Shown one piece after another: positions 1-8,739 of a stretch of DNA of 64,000 nucleotides. The first letter of the stretch is position 1. The number at the start of each line of letters is the position of its first letter. Source of the DNA: Melioribacteraceae bacterium (GTDB lineage Bacteria > Bacteroidota > Ignavibacteria > Ignavibacteriales > Melioribacteraceae); NCBI GenBank assembly GCA_024103215.1, contig JAGFIY010000104.1, positions 62,001 through 126,000 of the forward strand, in the 5' to 3' direction. Below the pieces are notes generated by a model that ran no database searches, was not told the DNA's origin, and saw nothing but the letters and a program-made list of their open reading frames with translations. Position numbers and translations under genes: made by a program.

Positions 1-41
1 TTATGTAGTATTTTATTTTAGTTAATTAAAATCAAATTTCT

Positions 42-722
42 ATGAAAGTATATTCAAAGCGAAAGATAATTATTTTCTGGTTAGCTATGTTAATATTTTT
101 GCCTTTAATTAAACAAATCAAAGCGCAAAATTCAACAGATTTATCAGATGCTGTTTATTCACTTAGCGAATATATTGCAGCCGCTAAGTATCTACCACAC
201 GATAATAATAGTATATATGGAATTGATTCGATTTTTTTAAAAGCAAAATCCATTTCTAATAATGATATTTCGGAAGCATTGCTTTCAACAACTTTTGCTA
301 CATTGCCTTTTAATCATATTCCTCTAATGATCCCGGTTATAAACATAAAAGTTGATATTCCTCTACCTGCGGTAGAAGATAATTTATTCAATCACAAAAA
401 TGAAAATCTCCCCTCAGGCTTCTTAATTGACAGTAAAAATCCAAATGGAGATAAAGATAAAATTGCGCATTTTTTTGGGAACGCGTTTATTGCACATTCA
501 GTTTCGTTTATAAATTTAAGCGACTTTCTCGGACTTTTAATCGAATTATTTGAGAACACTTTTTATGTCGAAGGAAGTATTGATGCGCGCGACATTATCA
601 TAAATAGGTTAGGGCAAAAGTTTGGGGAGGATCTGAAAAATGATTCCTCCATCCTCCCCTCGCAATACTTTTCTGTTTACAATTCGCTTTATCTTTTAAT
701 AGATACTACATCAAGGCTTTAG
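42..722 (+). CDS. Secreted DUF2279-like protein of unknown function
   Basis: The 226-residue product begins with basic residues and a hydrophobic stretch (about 9-28, ending IKA|Q), a typical signal peptide, so it is probably exported. I do not recognise an enzyme. Residues 137-152 carry a D-K-x2-H-x2-G-x5-H pattern (His143, Gly146, His152), followed by an acidic helix and a D-x2-D...N-x2-G stretch at 181-191. The same order of motifs occurs in the DUF2279 protein at 14614-15561, so the two are probably distant relatives. No clear Shine-Dalgarno precedes the ATG. The TAG stop overlaps the stop of the convergent dehydrogenase gene. Export is well supported; any function is unknown. Confidence 0.7.
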   Translation: MKVYSKRKIIIFWLAMLIFLPLIKQIKAQNSTDLSDAVYSLSEYIAAAKYLPHDNNSIYGIDSIFLKAKSISNNDISEALLSTTFATLPFNHIPLMIPVINIKVDIPLPAVEDNLFNHKNENLPSGFLIDSKNPNGDKDKIAHFFGNAFIAHSVSFINLSDFLGLLIELFENTFYVEGSIDARDIIINRLGQKFGEDLKNDSSILPSQYFSVYNSLYLLIDTTSRL

Positions 723-1570
723 TTGTACTTATAAAAACCTTCACCTGTTTTACGTCCAAGTTTTTTAGCAGCAACCATTTTTTTCAGCAAAGGACAAGGT
801 CTGTACTTTGTATCGTTAAAACCGTTATAAAGTACGTTCATAATATCCAGACAAACATCTAAACCAATAAAGTCAGCAAGAGTAAGCGGACCCATTGGAT
901 GATTCATCCCCAATTTCATAACTGTATCAATAGATTCAACAGTAGCCACTCCCTCATACAATGCAAATATGGCTTCGTTTATCATAGGCATCAAAACGCG
1001 GTTTGATATAAACCCTGGATAATCGTGAACTTCAACCGGGGTTTTCCCAAGCTTTTCCGACAACGATTTTATCAAATTATATGTTTCATCACTTGTGGAA
1101 TAACCTCTTATAACTTCTATTAATTTCATAACAGGGACGGGGTTCATAAAATGCATACCAATAAATCTGTCCGCTCTGCAAACCGCAGAAAGTTCGGTTA
1201 TTGAAATTGAAGATGTATTTGATGCAAAGATTGCTTCGGGTTTTATTTTTCCCTCGAGTGTTTTGAAAATTTCTTGTTTAACATTTTTGTTCTCAAAGAC
1301 CGCTTCAACTACTAGATCAGTATCTGATTCAATATTTTCAATTCCTACAACAGAAATTATATTTCCTAGAATATTTTTCTTATCATCTTCGGAAATTATT
1401 TCTTTTTTAATTTGACGGTCAAGATTTTTAGAAATTGTATTAATTGCATTGTCGCAAAATTCTTTGCTTGTTTCAGTCAATTGAACTTTGAAACCGTTCA
1501 TTGCAAAAACATGAGCAATTCCGTTTCCCATTGTTCCGCCGCCGATTACAGCTACTTTTTTTACTTCCAT
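719..1570 (-). CDS. hbd: 3-hydroxybutyryl-CoA dehydrogenase
   Basis: This 283-residue protein has the usual length of the soluble single-function enzyme, which interconverts 3-hydroxyacyl-CoA and 3-ketoacyl-CoA with NAD(P)H in the cytoplasm. The N-terminal Rossmann motif G-G-G-T-M-G lies at 10-15. The catalytic segment shows SNTSS at 117-121, His140 in GMHFMNPVP and Glu152. The C-terminal helical dimerisation domain is complete. The ATG is preceded by GAGGTG, and the gene lies 1 base after the thiolase stop, so the two form a unit for consecutive steps of butyrate/acetoacetyl-CoA metabolism or beta-oxidation. The direction of flux in the cell cannot be read from the sequence. Confidence 0.95.
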   Translation of the reverse strand: MEVKKVAVIGGGTMGNGIAHVFAMNGFKVQLTETSKEFCDNAINTISKNLDRQIKKEIISEDDKKNILGNIISVVGIENIESDTDLVVEAVFENKNVKQEIFKTLEGKIKPEAIFASNTSSISITELSAVCRADRFIGMHFMNPVPVMKLIEVIRGYSTSDETYNLIKSLSEKLGKTPVEVHDYPGFISNRVLMPMINEAIFALYEGVATVESIDTVMKLGMNHPMGPLTLADFIGLDVCLDIMNVLYNGFNDTKYRPCPLLKKMVAAKKLGRKTGEGFYKYN

Positions 1571-1571
1571 T

Positions 1572-2753
1572 TTACACCTCGTAATTCTTTACAATTAACG
1601 CTGAAGCCTCTCCACCGCCGATGCACAAACTTGCTAATCCGAATTTAGCTTTATTCTTTAACATCGAATGAATCAGAGTAACCAAAATTCTTGCTCCACT
1701 TGCTCCAATCGGGTGACCGAGCGCAACCGCACCACCGTTTATATTAACTTTTGTAGGATCAAGATTCAATAATTGATTTACCGCCAAAGACACTACAGCA
1801 AATGCTTCGTTGATTTCAAAGAGATCGATATCATCCTTTTTCATTCCTGCTTTCTTAAGCACCTTGTTGATGGCATCTGCAGGAGCTGTCGTAAATTCAA
1901 TTGGAGCTTTTGCAAACGAACTTTGCGCAACAATTTCTACAAGCGGATTCAGACCGAGCGCTTTTGCTTTTGCCTCCGACATTACAAGTAAAGCAGCGGC
2001 ACCATCATTAATCGAGGATGAATTTGCAGCAGTAACTATTCCGCTTTTATCAAATGCCGGTCGAAGTTGAGGTATCTTCTCGAATTTAACGTTGCCTGGT
2101 TCTTCGTCGATGTTTACAATCTTCTCGCCTTGTTTTGTCTTTATGCTAATATCAATTATTTCATCCTTAAATAGACCATCCTCGGTTGCCTTAAGCGCGC
2201 GTTTATATGATTCAATCGCAAAATCATCAAGTTGTTCACGGGTAAATTTAAAATCTATTGCGCAGGATTCAGCACAATTTCCCATATGGAAATCATTGTA
2301 AACATCCCACAATCCGTCTCGAATCATGCCGTCAATCAATGTCCCGTTACCGAGCCTATAACCTGTTCTAGCTTTCGTTAAATAATACGGTGCTTGCGAC
2401 ATATTTTCCATTCCGCCTGCAATAACAACCTCTGCATCACCTAATTGAATTGCTTGATGTGCCAGCATAACAGATTTTAATCCACTTCCACATACTTTGT
2501 TGATGGTCATACATTCAACTTTCTCCGGCAATCCTGCACCTATTGAAGCTTGGCGTGCCGGAGCTTGACCGGTACCAGCCGGGAGCACATTTCCCATGAT
2601 AACTTCATCTACTTCGTTCTTATCAATTTTTGTTTCATTTAATATTGAGCTGATAACTTTTGATCCGAGTTCCGGTGCTGGAATTGTTGACAATATACCG
2701 TTAAACGATCCGATTGCTGTTCGTTTCGCGGCAACGATTACAGCTTTATTCAT
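1572..2753 (-). CDS. Acetyl-CoA C-acetyltransferase (thiolase)
   Basis: A 393-residue type II thiolase, which condenses two acetyl-CoA to acetoacetyl-CoA or cleaves 3-ketoacyl-CoA. The acylated cysteine is Cys88 in NKVCGSG. His347 in ALGHPIGASGAR and Cys377 in SLCIGGG complete the catalytic set, and the GGMENMSQAPY loop is present. A GGAGG Shine-Dalgarno sits just upstream of the ATG. It is followed by hbd with one base between them. A biosynthetic (AtoB/ThlA) or degradative (FadA) role cannot be separated by motif alone; the pairing with a short-chain dehydrogenase favours C4 chemistry. Confidence 0.93.
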   Translation of the reverse strand: MNKAVIVAAKRTAIGSFNGILSTIPAPELGSKVISSILNETKIDKNEVDEVIMGNVLPAGTGQAPARQASIGAGLPEKVECMTINKVCGSGLKSVMLAHQAIQLGDAEVVIAGGMENMSQAPYYLTKARTGYRLGNGTLIDGMIRDGLWDVYNDFHMGNCAESCAIDFKFTREQLDDFAIESYKRALKATEDGLFKDEIIDISIKTKQGEKIVNIDEEPGNVKFEKIPQLRPAFDKSGIVTAANSSSINDGAAALLVMSEAKAKALGLNPLVEIVAQSSFAKAPIEFTTAPADAINKVLKKAGMKKDDIDLFEINEAFAVVSLAVNQLLNLDPTKVNINGGAVALGHPIGASGARILVTLIHSMLKNKAKFGLASLCIGGGEASALIVKNYEV

Positions 2754-2809
2754 GTTTACCTCCAGAAATGATTATGTTCTATATTAAAGATAAGAAATGA
2801 AAAATAAAT

Positions 2810-3643
2810 TTAATTGTGTTCTTCTAATTCGAATGAGAGACAACATTTGAGCTTACCACAAGGTCCGCTCAATTTAGATAAGTTTGCCGATAGATTTTGT
2901 TCGGCGGCAATGTTCGTTGAAATTCTTTTAAAGTTTGTAATAAATGAAGAGCAACAGTACTCTCTTCCACATGTACCGATGCCTCCAATTTTTTTTGCCT
3001 CGTCCCTAACACCCATTTGACGCAGCTCTATCCGTGTTTTAAATTCTCCAGCAAGGTCCTTTGCCAATTCTCTAAAATCAACACGCCCATCGGATGTATA
3101 AAAAAAGTAAAGTTTTTTTCTGTCAAATTGGTAGTGAATTCCGACTAGTTTCATCAGAAGATCATACTTTTTAATTTTTTCAAAGAATATGGGTTTTGCT
3201 CTTGTTTCATCGTAATTGTTGCGATCGAGCTGTGATTTATCGTCGTTAGTTAATTTTCTGAGAAATACAGGCATCTTTTGATCGGTGCAGCCAAGTTTCA
3301 GTTGACGAAATTCAACTATTGAATCTGTTTCTAAAACTTCTGCGAGTTCAACACCACCATCTTCCAATTGAATTAAAATTTGATCTCCCTTTGTCAGATC
3401 GACATCAAGATCTTCTGAAATTTCACAAAAGTGCCAGCCGATCAATCCCGCACAATAAGCTTCAACAACTCTTTTTTTTACTTCTTTGCTTGCGTTTGTT
3501 GTTTCTTCCTCATGAAAACAATTACAAGGATATTTATCAAGTATCAGATCGTGGTAAATTCGGTTACATTTTTCTTCGGTTTGTTTTAATTCCTCGTGGG
3601 TTAAACTTACTCTTTCCCAGAAAGAGAGATCTATGTTGTACAT
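2810..3643 (-). CDS. PSP1 domain protein (RicT/YaaT-like)
   Basis: A 277-residue cytoplasmic protein with a PSP1 domain (about 80-270). Two cysteine clusters end the domain: C225-x4-C230-C231 in GTCGREYCC, and C262-x4-C267-C268 in PCGKLKCC. In Bacillus subtilis the homologue RicT joins RicA and RicF in an iron-sulfur complex that affects RNase Y and mRNA maturation; no RicA or RicF homologue is seen here. The gene follows holB with a one-base TAATG overlap, the same neighbourhood as holB-yaaT in Bacillus. Unusually, an extension of about 75 residues precedes the domain and adds Cys26, Cys40, Cys42, Cys64 and Cys73. The molecular function here is inferred only. Confidence 0.85.
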   Translation of the reverse strand: MYNIDLSFWERVSLTHEELKQTEEKCNRIYHDLILDKYPCNCFHEEETTNASKEVKKRVVEAYCAGLIGWHFCEISEDLDVDLTKGDQILIQLEDGGVELAEVLETDSIVEFRQLKLGCTDQKMPVFLRKLTNDDKSQLDRNNYDETRAKPIFFEKIKKYDLLMKLVGIHYQFDRKKLYFFYTSDGRVDFRELAKDLAGEFKTRIELRQMGVRDEAKKIGGIGTCGREYCCSSFITNFKRISTNIAAEQNLSANLSKLSGPCGKLKCCLSFELEEHN

Positions 3644-4746
3644 TACTGGTTCCTTAATCCAAGTGCACCTAGCCCAAATATAGTATTCAGAACAATAAGA
3701 TTCAAGGAGACCTTTTTATCCATTAAAGTAATTAATCTGTCAATTTCTGCTGAAAACTCAAATATATTTACATCTGCAAAACGTTTGTTGAACTTAATTA
3801 TGGTTTCTGAAAATTTATTGAAGTAATAATTTTCTTTGCCATACTTATTTTTAACAACATCAGAGAACCATATAATTGCCAATCTCAAAGTACTACGCAA
3901 GTAATCTTCACCATATCTTTTAAGTATATCATCTACAATTGACATTGCCGTTGAATATTTTCTCGCAAGAGAATAACGTAAAATTTTGATAACATTTTCC
4001 AATATCTCATCAATATCCATTTCCGCAAGAGATAAAGCTTCGGCTATCGAACCCTCGGCAAAAGGAGCAATCTGAGCAGCTTGAGATTTCGATAAGTTTA
4101 AGTTTTCAACAAGAATATTCTCAACAAGTTCATCAGAAAGAGGTATAAAGTTAACAGTCCAGCATCGGGATTTAGTTGTTGTGAGGAGACGATCTTCATA
4201 AGGAGTTATTAAAATGAAAAAGAGGTTATGAGGTGGTTCTTCAAGCGATTTAAGCAGAGCGTTTTGAGCTTCGTTGCTCATAAGGTGTGCATCGTCAATA
4301 ATTATTGCACGATGCTTTACATCGTCAAAATTCATTGAGAGAAATCTCTTAACATCTCGGATACTTGTTATTTTTATATTTTCAGCTTTATCAATATTTA
4401 ACGGGTAATAGGGGTTTGATTTTTTCAACTCCAGTTCACGCCGGACGTCTGTCATCTGTTCATCGGATAATTTATCAAAAGGTCCATCTTCCCCTGTTTC
4501 GTTTTTACCTCTGGGAAGAGGAAAAATGTATTTTACGTAAGGCTCTTTTAATTGGGAAATGTTATTCCGAATTGATTCGCTGCTGCTCGAATTAATAAGT
4601 TTCAAAAAATTAATGGCAGCTAAAAACTTTCCAACGCCTTGTTTGCCTGTAAATAAAAGTGCGTTTGGAATTCTTTTCGAGTTGAAAATTTCGTTGAGTA
4701 TATTTAATGCTTTTTCTTGTCCGGGTACAGAATTCAAAAAATTCAT
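3643..4746 (-). CDS. holB: DNA polymerase III subunit delta'
   Basis: A 367-residue AAA+ clamp-loader subunit, part of the complex that loads the sliding clamp at replication forks. The Walker A-like loop is GKQGVGKF near residue 34. Further on are IIDDAH (Walker B region), the NALLKSLEEPP sensor segment and an SRC motif, which places the protein with delta' rather than tau/gamma. The four zinc-binding cysteines found between Walker A and B in E. coli delta' and DnaX are absent; an acidic, lysine-rich insertion lies there instead. It overlaps the PSP1 gene by one base and follows the DUF2795 gene by 15 bases. The identification rests on motifs and gene neighbours. Confidence 0.88.
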   Translation of the reverse strand: MNFLNSVPGQEKALNILNEIFNSKRIPNALLFTGKQGVGKFLAAINFLKLINSSSSESIRNNISQLKEPYVKYIFPLPRGKNETGEDGPFDKLSDEQMTDVRRELELKKSNPYYPLNIDKAENIKITSIRDVKRFLSMNFDDVKHRAIIIDDAHLMSNEAQNALLKSLEEPPHNLFFILITPYEDRLLTTTKSRCWTVNFIPLSDELVENILVENLNLSKSQAAQIAPFAEGSIAEALSLAEMDIDEILENVIKILRYSLARKYSTAMSIVDDILKRYGEDYLRSTLRLAIIWFSDVVKNKYGKENYYFNKFSETIIKFNKRFADVNIFEFSAEIDRLITLMDKKVSLNLIVLNTIFGLGALGLRNQ

Positions 4747-4761
4747 CGGATGAAAACCGGA

Positions 4762-4989
4762 TTAAGTATATTCGTCTTCATCCATAAAGAAGAAATCTTC
4801 GTCGCTAGGATAGTCAGGCCAAATATCTTCGATAGTTTCATATATTTCGTCATCGTCTTCAAGTTCTTTAAGATTTTCAATTACTTCAAGAGGTGCACCA
4901 ATCCTATCAGCATAATCGATGAGTTCATCTCTCGTAGCTGGCCAAGGAGCATCATCCAGATATGAAGCCAATTCAACAGTCCAAATCAT
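4762..4989 (-). CDS. Small acidic DUF2795 protein
   Basis: A 75-residue, very acidic protein without a signal peptide or cysteine. The first 45 residues match the DUF2795 pattern: an LASYLDDAPWPATRDELIDYADR-type segment followed by a predicted helix. The tail is almost entirely Asp/Glu/Phe/Tyr. DUF2795 has no firm biochemical function that I know of. The gene lies between the M23 peptidase gene and holB with short gaps of 18 and 15 bases, so it is probably cotranscribed with them. Its small size and position support a real gene rather than a chance frame, because neither flanking gene overlaps it. Confidence 0.75.
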   Translation of the reverse strand: MIWTVELASYLDDAPWPATRDELIDYADRIGAPLEVIENLKELEDDDEIYETIEDIWPDYPSDEDFFFMDEDEYT

Positions 4990-5007
4990 TGGGAAAAATC
5001 CTCCGGA

Positions 5008-5937
5008 TTAATCGTTTGAGACAATTTCAAAAAGATCGATATCGTCATAAATGAAGTTTCTTGGATTTAACGGAACACCCTCGTATCTTACTTCGTAATG
5101 TAAGTGAGGTCCGCTTGAAAGGCTGCCTGATCTTCCGGTCAAACCGATTAAATCGCCGCGTTTAACCTTTTGTCCCTTCTTTACAAGCAGTTTAGATAAG
5201 TGAAAATAGTTAGTTTGATAACCAAAACCGTGGTCTAATTCGATTGTGATACCGGCACCGCTTTTTCTTCCGGCAAAAACTACTTTTGCGTCACCGGTTG
5301 CATAAATTTCTGTTCCAACATCTGCGATTATGTCAATTCCGTTATGCATTCTCCTAACTTTAAGAATTGGATGGAAGCGTAATCCAAAACTGTCCCCATA
5401 TTGTCCTACAGTAGGTTTAATTGCCGGAATAGCCTTGAATAAATCATCGTTGTATTTTAATTTCTGTTCGATTTCCGTATAGTTGTTTTTCTCGAATTCA
5501 AGTTTCGCAGAAACGTGGGTTACATAATCGTCTAGCCTTGAAATTAAATTTTCCAAATCAGAAGAAGTTTCGGGAATAATGTCCTCGAATACAGAACCAC
5601 CAATACCAATAATACGATCTTCTTCGGTTAATGGTTCAAGGTCAACTGCCAATCTCAGGCTTTTATCTGTTTCCGCAAGTTTAGTTATCTGCTCGTCTAA
5701 CTTTTTATATCTATCAAATAATTCAACAAATTTTGTTTCGAGATTTTTGTTCTCTTTTTCAAGCGCTTCGATTTCCGCATCCGGATTCATAATCTCATTT
5801 GTAACATAATACACACCGAAAATAAAAAGAGATGCGATTAGGGTAAAAAATGCTGTTAGAAAGATAAACTTGCTGTAGAAATTTTTGATTTCAACAAACT
5901 TCAGCTTGTCTTTTGAAAAGTAGTAAAATTGTCTCAT
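5008..5937 (-). CDS. Membrane-anchored M23 family metallopeptidase
   Basis: A periplasmic murein endopeptidase or amidase activator of the LytM/EnvC type. It has one N-terminal membrane segment (about residues 22-44 of the chosen form), a coiled coil rich in Glu/Lys/Leu (about 50-95) and a C-terminal M23 domain. The domain shows GDSFGLRFHP, then MHNGIDI (zinc His and Asp), NYFHLS and the HLH pair in SGPHLHYEVR, so all zinc ligands are present. I chose the ATG at 5937. A longer frame reaches a TTG at 5976, but that TTG is part of a strong -35 element; an ATG at 5952 is also possible. The gene follows hprK. Confidence 0.88.
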   Translation of the reverse strand: MRQFYYFSKDKLKFVEIKNFYSKFIFLTAFFTLIASLFIFGVYYVTNEIMNPDAEIEALEKENKNLETKFVELFDRYKKLDEQITKLAETDKSLRLAVDLEPLTEEDRIIGIGGSVFEDIIPETSSDLENLISRLDDYVTHVSAKLEFEKNNYTEIEQKLKYNDDLFKAIPAIKPTVGQYGDSFGLRFHPILKVRRMHNGIDIIADVGTEIYATGDAKVVFAGRKSGAGITIELDHGFGYQTNYFHLSKLLVKKGQKVKRGDLIGLTGRSGSLSSGPHLHYEVRYEGVPLNPRNFIYDDIDLFEIVSND

Positions 5938-5947
5938 ATTGGTTGCG

Positions 5948-5976
5948 AACATATTAAAATTAAGGCTATTTGTCAA
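5948..5976 (-). promoter_or_regulatory. Putative sigma70-type promoter for the M23 gene
   Basis: A perfect TTGACA -35 (5971-5976) and a TATGTT -10 (5948-5953, 4 of 6) are separated by exactly 17 bases. A transcript would begin near 5941, only a few bases before the ATG at 5937, so a nearly leaderless message is implied. The region is AT-rich, so a chance match cannot be excluded. Confidence 0.35.
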
Positions 5977-5990
5977 CAGCCGAATGTCGT

Positions 5991-7004
5991 TTACTCAAAA
6001 TCATGTTCAAAATAATCGATAACTCTATCCATATTTTGTGAATTTCTGTCAATTTTATTCAAAAGTCTTTTCTGTAGCACTTTTGCCGGATCGTATCCGT
6101 AATGTTTTAGTAAATAATTCAACGCAATAACTTCCGAAATTACAGTGATATTTTTGCCCGGAATTATGGGTAATTTCACGTGAGGGATATCAATTCCGCA
6201 AACATCAACTGAACTATCCTCAAGACCGGTTCGAGTATATTCTTGTCCATCATCCCAAATTTCCAATTCAATTACGACTTCAAGTCTTTTTTGAAAACGT
6301 ATTGCTCTGATTCCGAACATACTTCTCACGTCAATAATTCCTATGCCTCTAACTTCCATAAAATGTTTAATCATATCTGTACCGGATCCGAGGAGAATTC
6401 CCTCACCTTTTTTTGTTAGAATCACAACATCGTCAGCTACAAGTCTGTGTCCCCTTTCTACGAGGTCAAGAGCAACCTCACTTTTGCCCACCCCAGATTT
6501 TCCCATAAACAACATACCAACGCCGTAAACATCAACAAATGAACCGTGAACGCTCATTCTAGGAGCAAACTGATCATCAAGAAAATCTCCGACTAAATAA
6601 ATAAGTTTTGTTGTCGGATAATGGGAGCCGAAGACCGGTATCTTTTTTTCATTAGCCAAATTGAGTATTTCAGGAAAAGGTTTGTTTTTATCAGTAATGA
6701 TTATGCAAGGGATTTCGAAATCGAATAACCGTGTAAGCACCTCTGCTCTTTGCTTGGAAGAAAGTTTTTGCAAATATTTCATTTCGGTGTTGCCGAAAAC
6801 TTGAACTCTAGAAAAAGAAAATAATTCCACAAACCCGGCAAGAGCCAAACCGGGTCTGTGTAAATTCTGTTCGATAATTAGTCTATCAAATCCAACCTGG
6901 TCCGAAAGGAGTTTAAGGTTAAATCTTTCTTTTGCATTATGGTAGAAAAATTCAACAGAAATATTCTCCTTACGTGCAAGGTTTTGATTTTTAAATTGCT
7001 TCAT
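5991..7004 (-). CDS. hprK: HPr kinase/phosphorylase
   Basis: This 337-residue bifunctional enzyme phosphorylates HPr on Ser46 with ATP and removes the phosphate again. The N-terminal domain (1-130) is followed by the catalytic HprK domain with His153 in the HGSFVD segment, the P-loop GKSGVGKS at 168-175, Asp191-Asp192 and the signature MEVRGIGIIDV at 216-226. Its expected partner, HPr with Ser46, is encoded at 47956-48222. It overlaps hpf by four bases (7001-7004). With Enzyme I also in the window and no sugar permease visible, a regulatory rather than sugar-transport role is likely, but EII genes may lie elsewhere. Confidence 0.95.
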   Translation of the reverse strand: MKQFKNQNLARKENISVEFFYHNAKERFNLKLLSDQVGFDRLIIEQNLHRPGLALAGFVELFSFSRVQVFGNTEMKYLQKLSSKQRAEVLTRLFDFEIPCIIITDKNKPFPEILNLANEKKIPVFGSHYPTTKLIYLVGDFLDDQFAPRMSVHGSFVDVYGVGMLFMGKSGVGKSEVALDLVERGHRLVADDVVILTKKGEGILLGSGTDMIKHFMEVRGIGIIDVRSMFGIRAIRFQKRLEVVIELEIWDDGQEYTRTGLEDSSVDVCGIDIPHVKLPIIPGKNITVISEVIALNYLLKHYGYDPAKVLQKRLLNKIDRNSQNMDRVIDYFEHDFE

Positions 7005-7303
7005 CTTTTTTTAGCGATTCTTTTTGTTTTTAATTTCTTAAGCTGTCTTTCCAACTTTTCGATTGCAAGATCAACTGATTTACCGAAATCTTCACTATTT
7101 TCAGCAGCCGATAGAGTCTTTCCAGGTACTTGAAGCACGATTTCGGCGGTTTTGATACTATCTTTTGGGTGTGTAAAACTTAATACCACGTTAGCATCCA
7201 ATATGTCACTGTTAAATTTTTCCAAAGACTTTAATTTGGAAGTTATGAAATCTTTTAACGATTCTTTTGCACGGAACTTGCGGGAAGTAATGATGATGTT
7301 CAT
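7001..7303 (-). CDS. hpf: Ribosome hibernation promoting factor, short form
   Basis: A 100-residue HPF/RaiA-family protein that binds the 30S decoding region of idle ribosomes. It shows the family fold pattern: MNIIITSRKFRAKESLKDFI at the N-terminus, the KLKSLEKFN helix, a strand with VVLSFTHP and a basic C-terminal helix with many Lys/Arg. It lacks the C-terminal dimerisation domain of long HPF, so it matches the short type. AAAGGAG precedes the ATG at a good distance. It lies between a Xer recombinase gene and hprK in one transcription unit. An HPF gene near hprK/PTS genes recalls the rpoN-hpf-pts neighbourhood of proteobacteria, though rpoN is not here. Confidence 0.9.
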   Translation of the reverse strand: MNIIITSRKFRAKESLKDFITSKLKSLEKFNSDILDANVVLSFTHPKDSIKTAEIVLQVPGKTLSAAENSEDFGKSVDLAIEKLERQLKKLKTKRIAKKR

Positions 7304-7314
7304 AGCAATCTCCT

Positions 7315-8214
7315 TTACGATTTTGGATGACTTTTTTTGTGAATGGTTTTTAATCTTTCTATACTAACTTGAGTATAAATTTGTGTTGTAGATAAATTTT
7401 CGTGACCTAAAATTTCTTTTACTGAAAGCAGATCGGCACCGTTGTCAAGCATATGGGTTGCAGCCGAATGTCTTAAAACGTGGGGCGACTTTTTTGAAAT
7501 ATCGCTCACCTTTGCAATGTATTTGTGCACGTAATTGTAAACAAGTCTAGGATAAAGTTTATTGCCGTTCAATGTTCTAAAAAAAAATTCGGAACCGTTT
7601 GATTTTGGAAAGCAGCTTAGATATTGTTTGATAACTTCGATTGATTTTGTGCCGATTGGAACAGATCGAAATTTATTCCCCTTACCCTGAACACTGATTG
7701 TCCCCCGGCTGAGATCAAAATCGGAATATTTCAGATTACAGAGTTCTGATACTCGCAATGCGCAACCGTATAATAGTTCGAAAATTGCTTTGACTAAAGA
7801 TGCAGCTTTCTGGTCCTCCTTTTCATTAAGCAATCTAATAATTTCCAGATAAGAAGCAAGAGGCAGAACCTCGGGAAGTTTTCTTCGGCTTTTGGGATTT
7901 GAAATCTGTTTGACCGGATTTTCCTCCAAAATTTCGTTGTTTACCAAAAATTTAGTAAATGTGCGCAATGCAGATAGTTTTCTTGATATTGAAGTTTTTG
8001 ATAATTGTTTATTGTTTAGGAAAACAAGATAAATCTTGATCTTTTTTTCGGTAATTTCATCAGGATTTTTAATCTTCTGTTCGTCACAGAAATTCAAAAA
8101 ATCTTCAAGATCATTCTGATAGGCAATTATTGTATTCCGAGACAATCTTCTAACTGCGGATAATTCTTGGAGAAATGAATTCAAATAAAATTTAATATCC
8201 ACTGAGTTATTCAT
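7315..8214 (-). CDS. xerC: Tyrosine recombinase of the XerC/XerD type
   Basis: A 299-residue site-specific recombinase expected to resolve chromosome dimers at dif. The N-terminal SAM-like core-binding domain occupies about 1-100. The catalytic domain carries the complete set: Arg in GCALRVSEL, Lys in the QGKGNKFR turn, HVLRH with His and Arg, His in LGHENLSTTQ and the nucleophile Tyr in the following IYTQV. The length is normal for XerC/D. The choice between XerC and XerD is not secure. It lies inside a housekeeping operon upstream of hpf with no attachment-site repeats or cargo, which argues against an integrase of a mobile element. Confidence 0.88.
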   Translation of the reverse strand: MNNSVDIKFYLNSFLQELSAVRRLSRNTIIAYQNDLEDFLNFCDEQKIKNPDEITEKKIKIYLVFLNNKQLSKTSISRKLSALRTFTKFLVNNEILEENPVKQISNPKSRRKLPEVLPLASYLEIIRLLNEKEDQKAASLVKAIFELLYGCALRVSELCNLKYSDFDLSRGTISVQGKGNKFRSVPIGTKSIEVIKQYLSCFPKSNGSEFFFRTLNGNKLYPRLVYNYVHKYIAKVSDISKKSPHVLRHSAATHMLDNGADLLSVKEILGHENLSTTQIYTQVSIERLKTIHKKSHPKS

Positions 8215-8280
8215 CAGAAATTCGAGTGATTGAAAAATTTTTACTCATAAAAGACTAATAAGTTCCGGATGTATAAAGAA

Positions 8281-8739
8281 TTAATTTATACGATCGGAAG
8301 AATAGAGCAATACCCTGCTGCCGGGAAGAATTTCCGAATTGAAATCAACAAGTGAGATGAAAATTATCCAGTTTATATCTTCTTTAGTTATATCACCTTC
8401 GGGAAACAATAATATTTGTTCCATTATCATTTCCATATCGTCAGTATCAACCAACCCTACATTCATTAAGTAAATCAAGTAATTGATGTTCTCTTTACCG
8501 AGAATTTCTTTTTCCTCATCGGTTAACACCCTGAATGCTTTTTTATCTCTTACTTTAGCACCGGAGATTTTGTGTACCAAAATTTTATCGTAAATCAAAC
8601 TGAAAGCTGCACTAACAGTCTGCTTATCGAATTCATTTCTTTCGGATAGAATCTTGCTTATTTCATCTAGGGAAATTTGGTTTATGTTTATCCCTTCTAG
8701 AATTTTTGCGAGAACTTCTACAATTTTAGCAGTCATCAA
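8281..8739 (-). CDS. smg: Smg family protein (DUF494)
   Basis: A 152-residue cytoplasmic protein matching the Smg/DUF494 family. The C-terminal half has the recognisable run VDTDDMEMIMEQI, then FPEGDITKEDINWIIFISL, which parallels E. coli Smg. The family is widespread but its biochemical role is not established; in E. coli it lies near dprA and def. The first 14 bases overlap the end of ybeY (8726-8739), so the two are translationally coupled or at least cotranscribed. A 66-base gap separates it from the downstream Xer gene. I am confident of the family and not of any function. Confidence 0.78.
   Translation of the reverse strand: MMTAKIVEVLAKILEGININQISLDEISKILSERNEFDKQTVSAAFSLIYDKILVHKISGAKVRDKKAFRVLTDEEKEILGKENINYLIYLMNVGLVDTDDMEMIMEQILLFPEGDITKEDINWIIFISLVDFNSEILPGSRVLLYSSDRIN

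Noticed and set aside
5937-5976. N-terminal extension of the M23 peptidase starting with TTG at 5976
   Set aside because: The TTG is part of a perfect TTGACA -35 with a -10 17 bases on, and has no Shine-Dalgarno. ATG codons at 5952 and 5937 fit better.
7315-8214. Xer-type recombinase as the integrase of a mobile element
   Set aside because: It has the size and sequence of the chromosomal XerC/D type, sits between housekeeping genes with no att-like repeats, and no cargo or composition change is seen.
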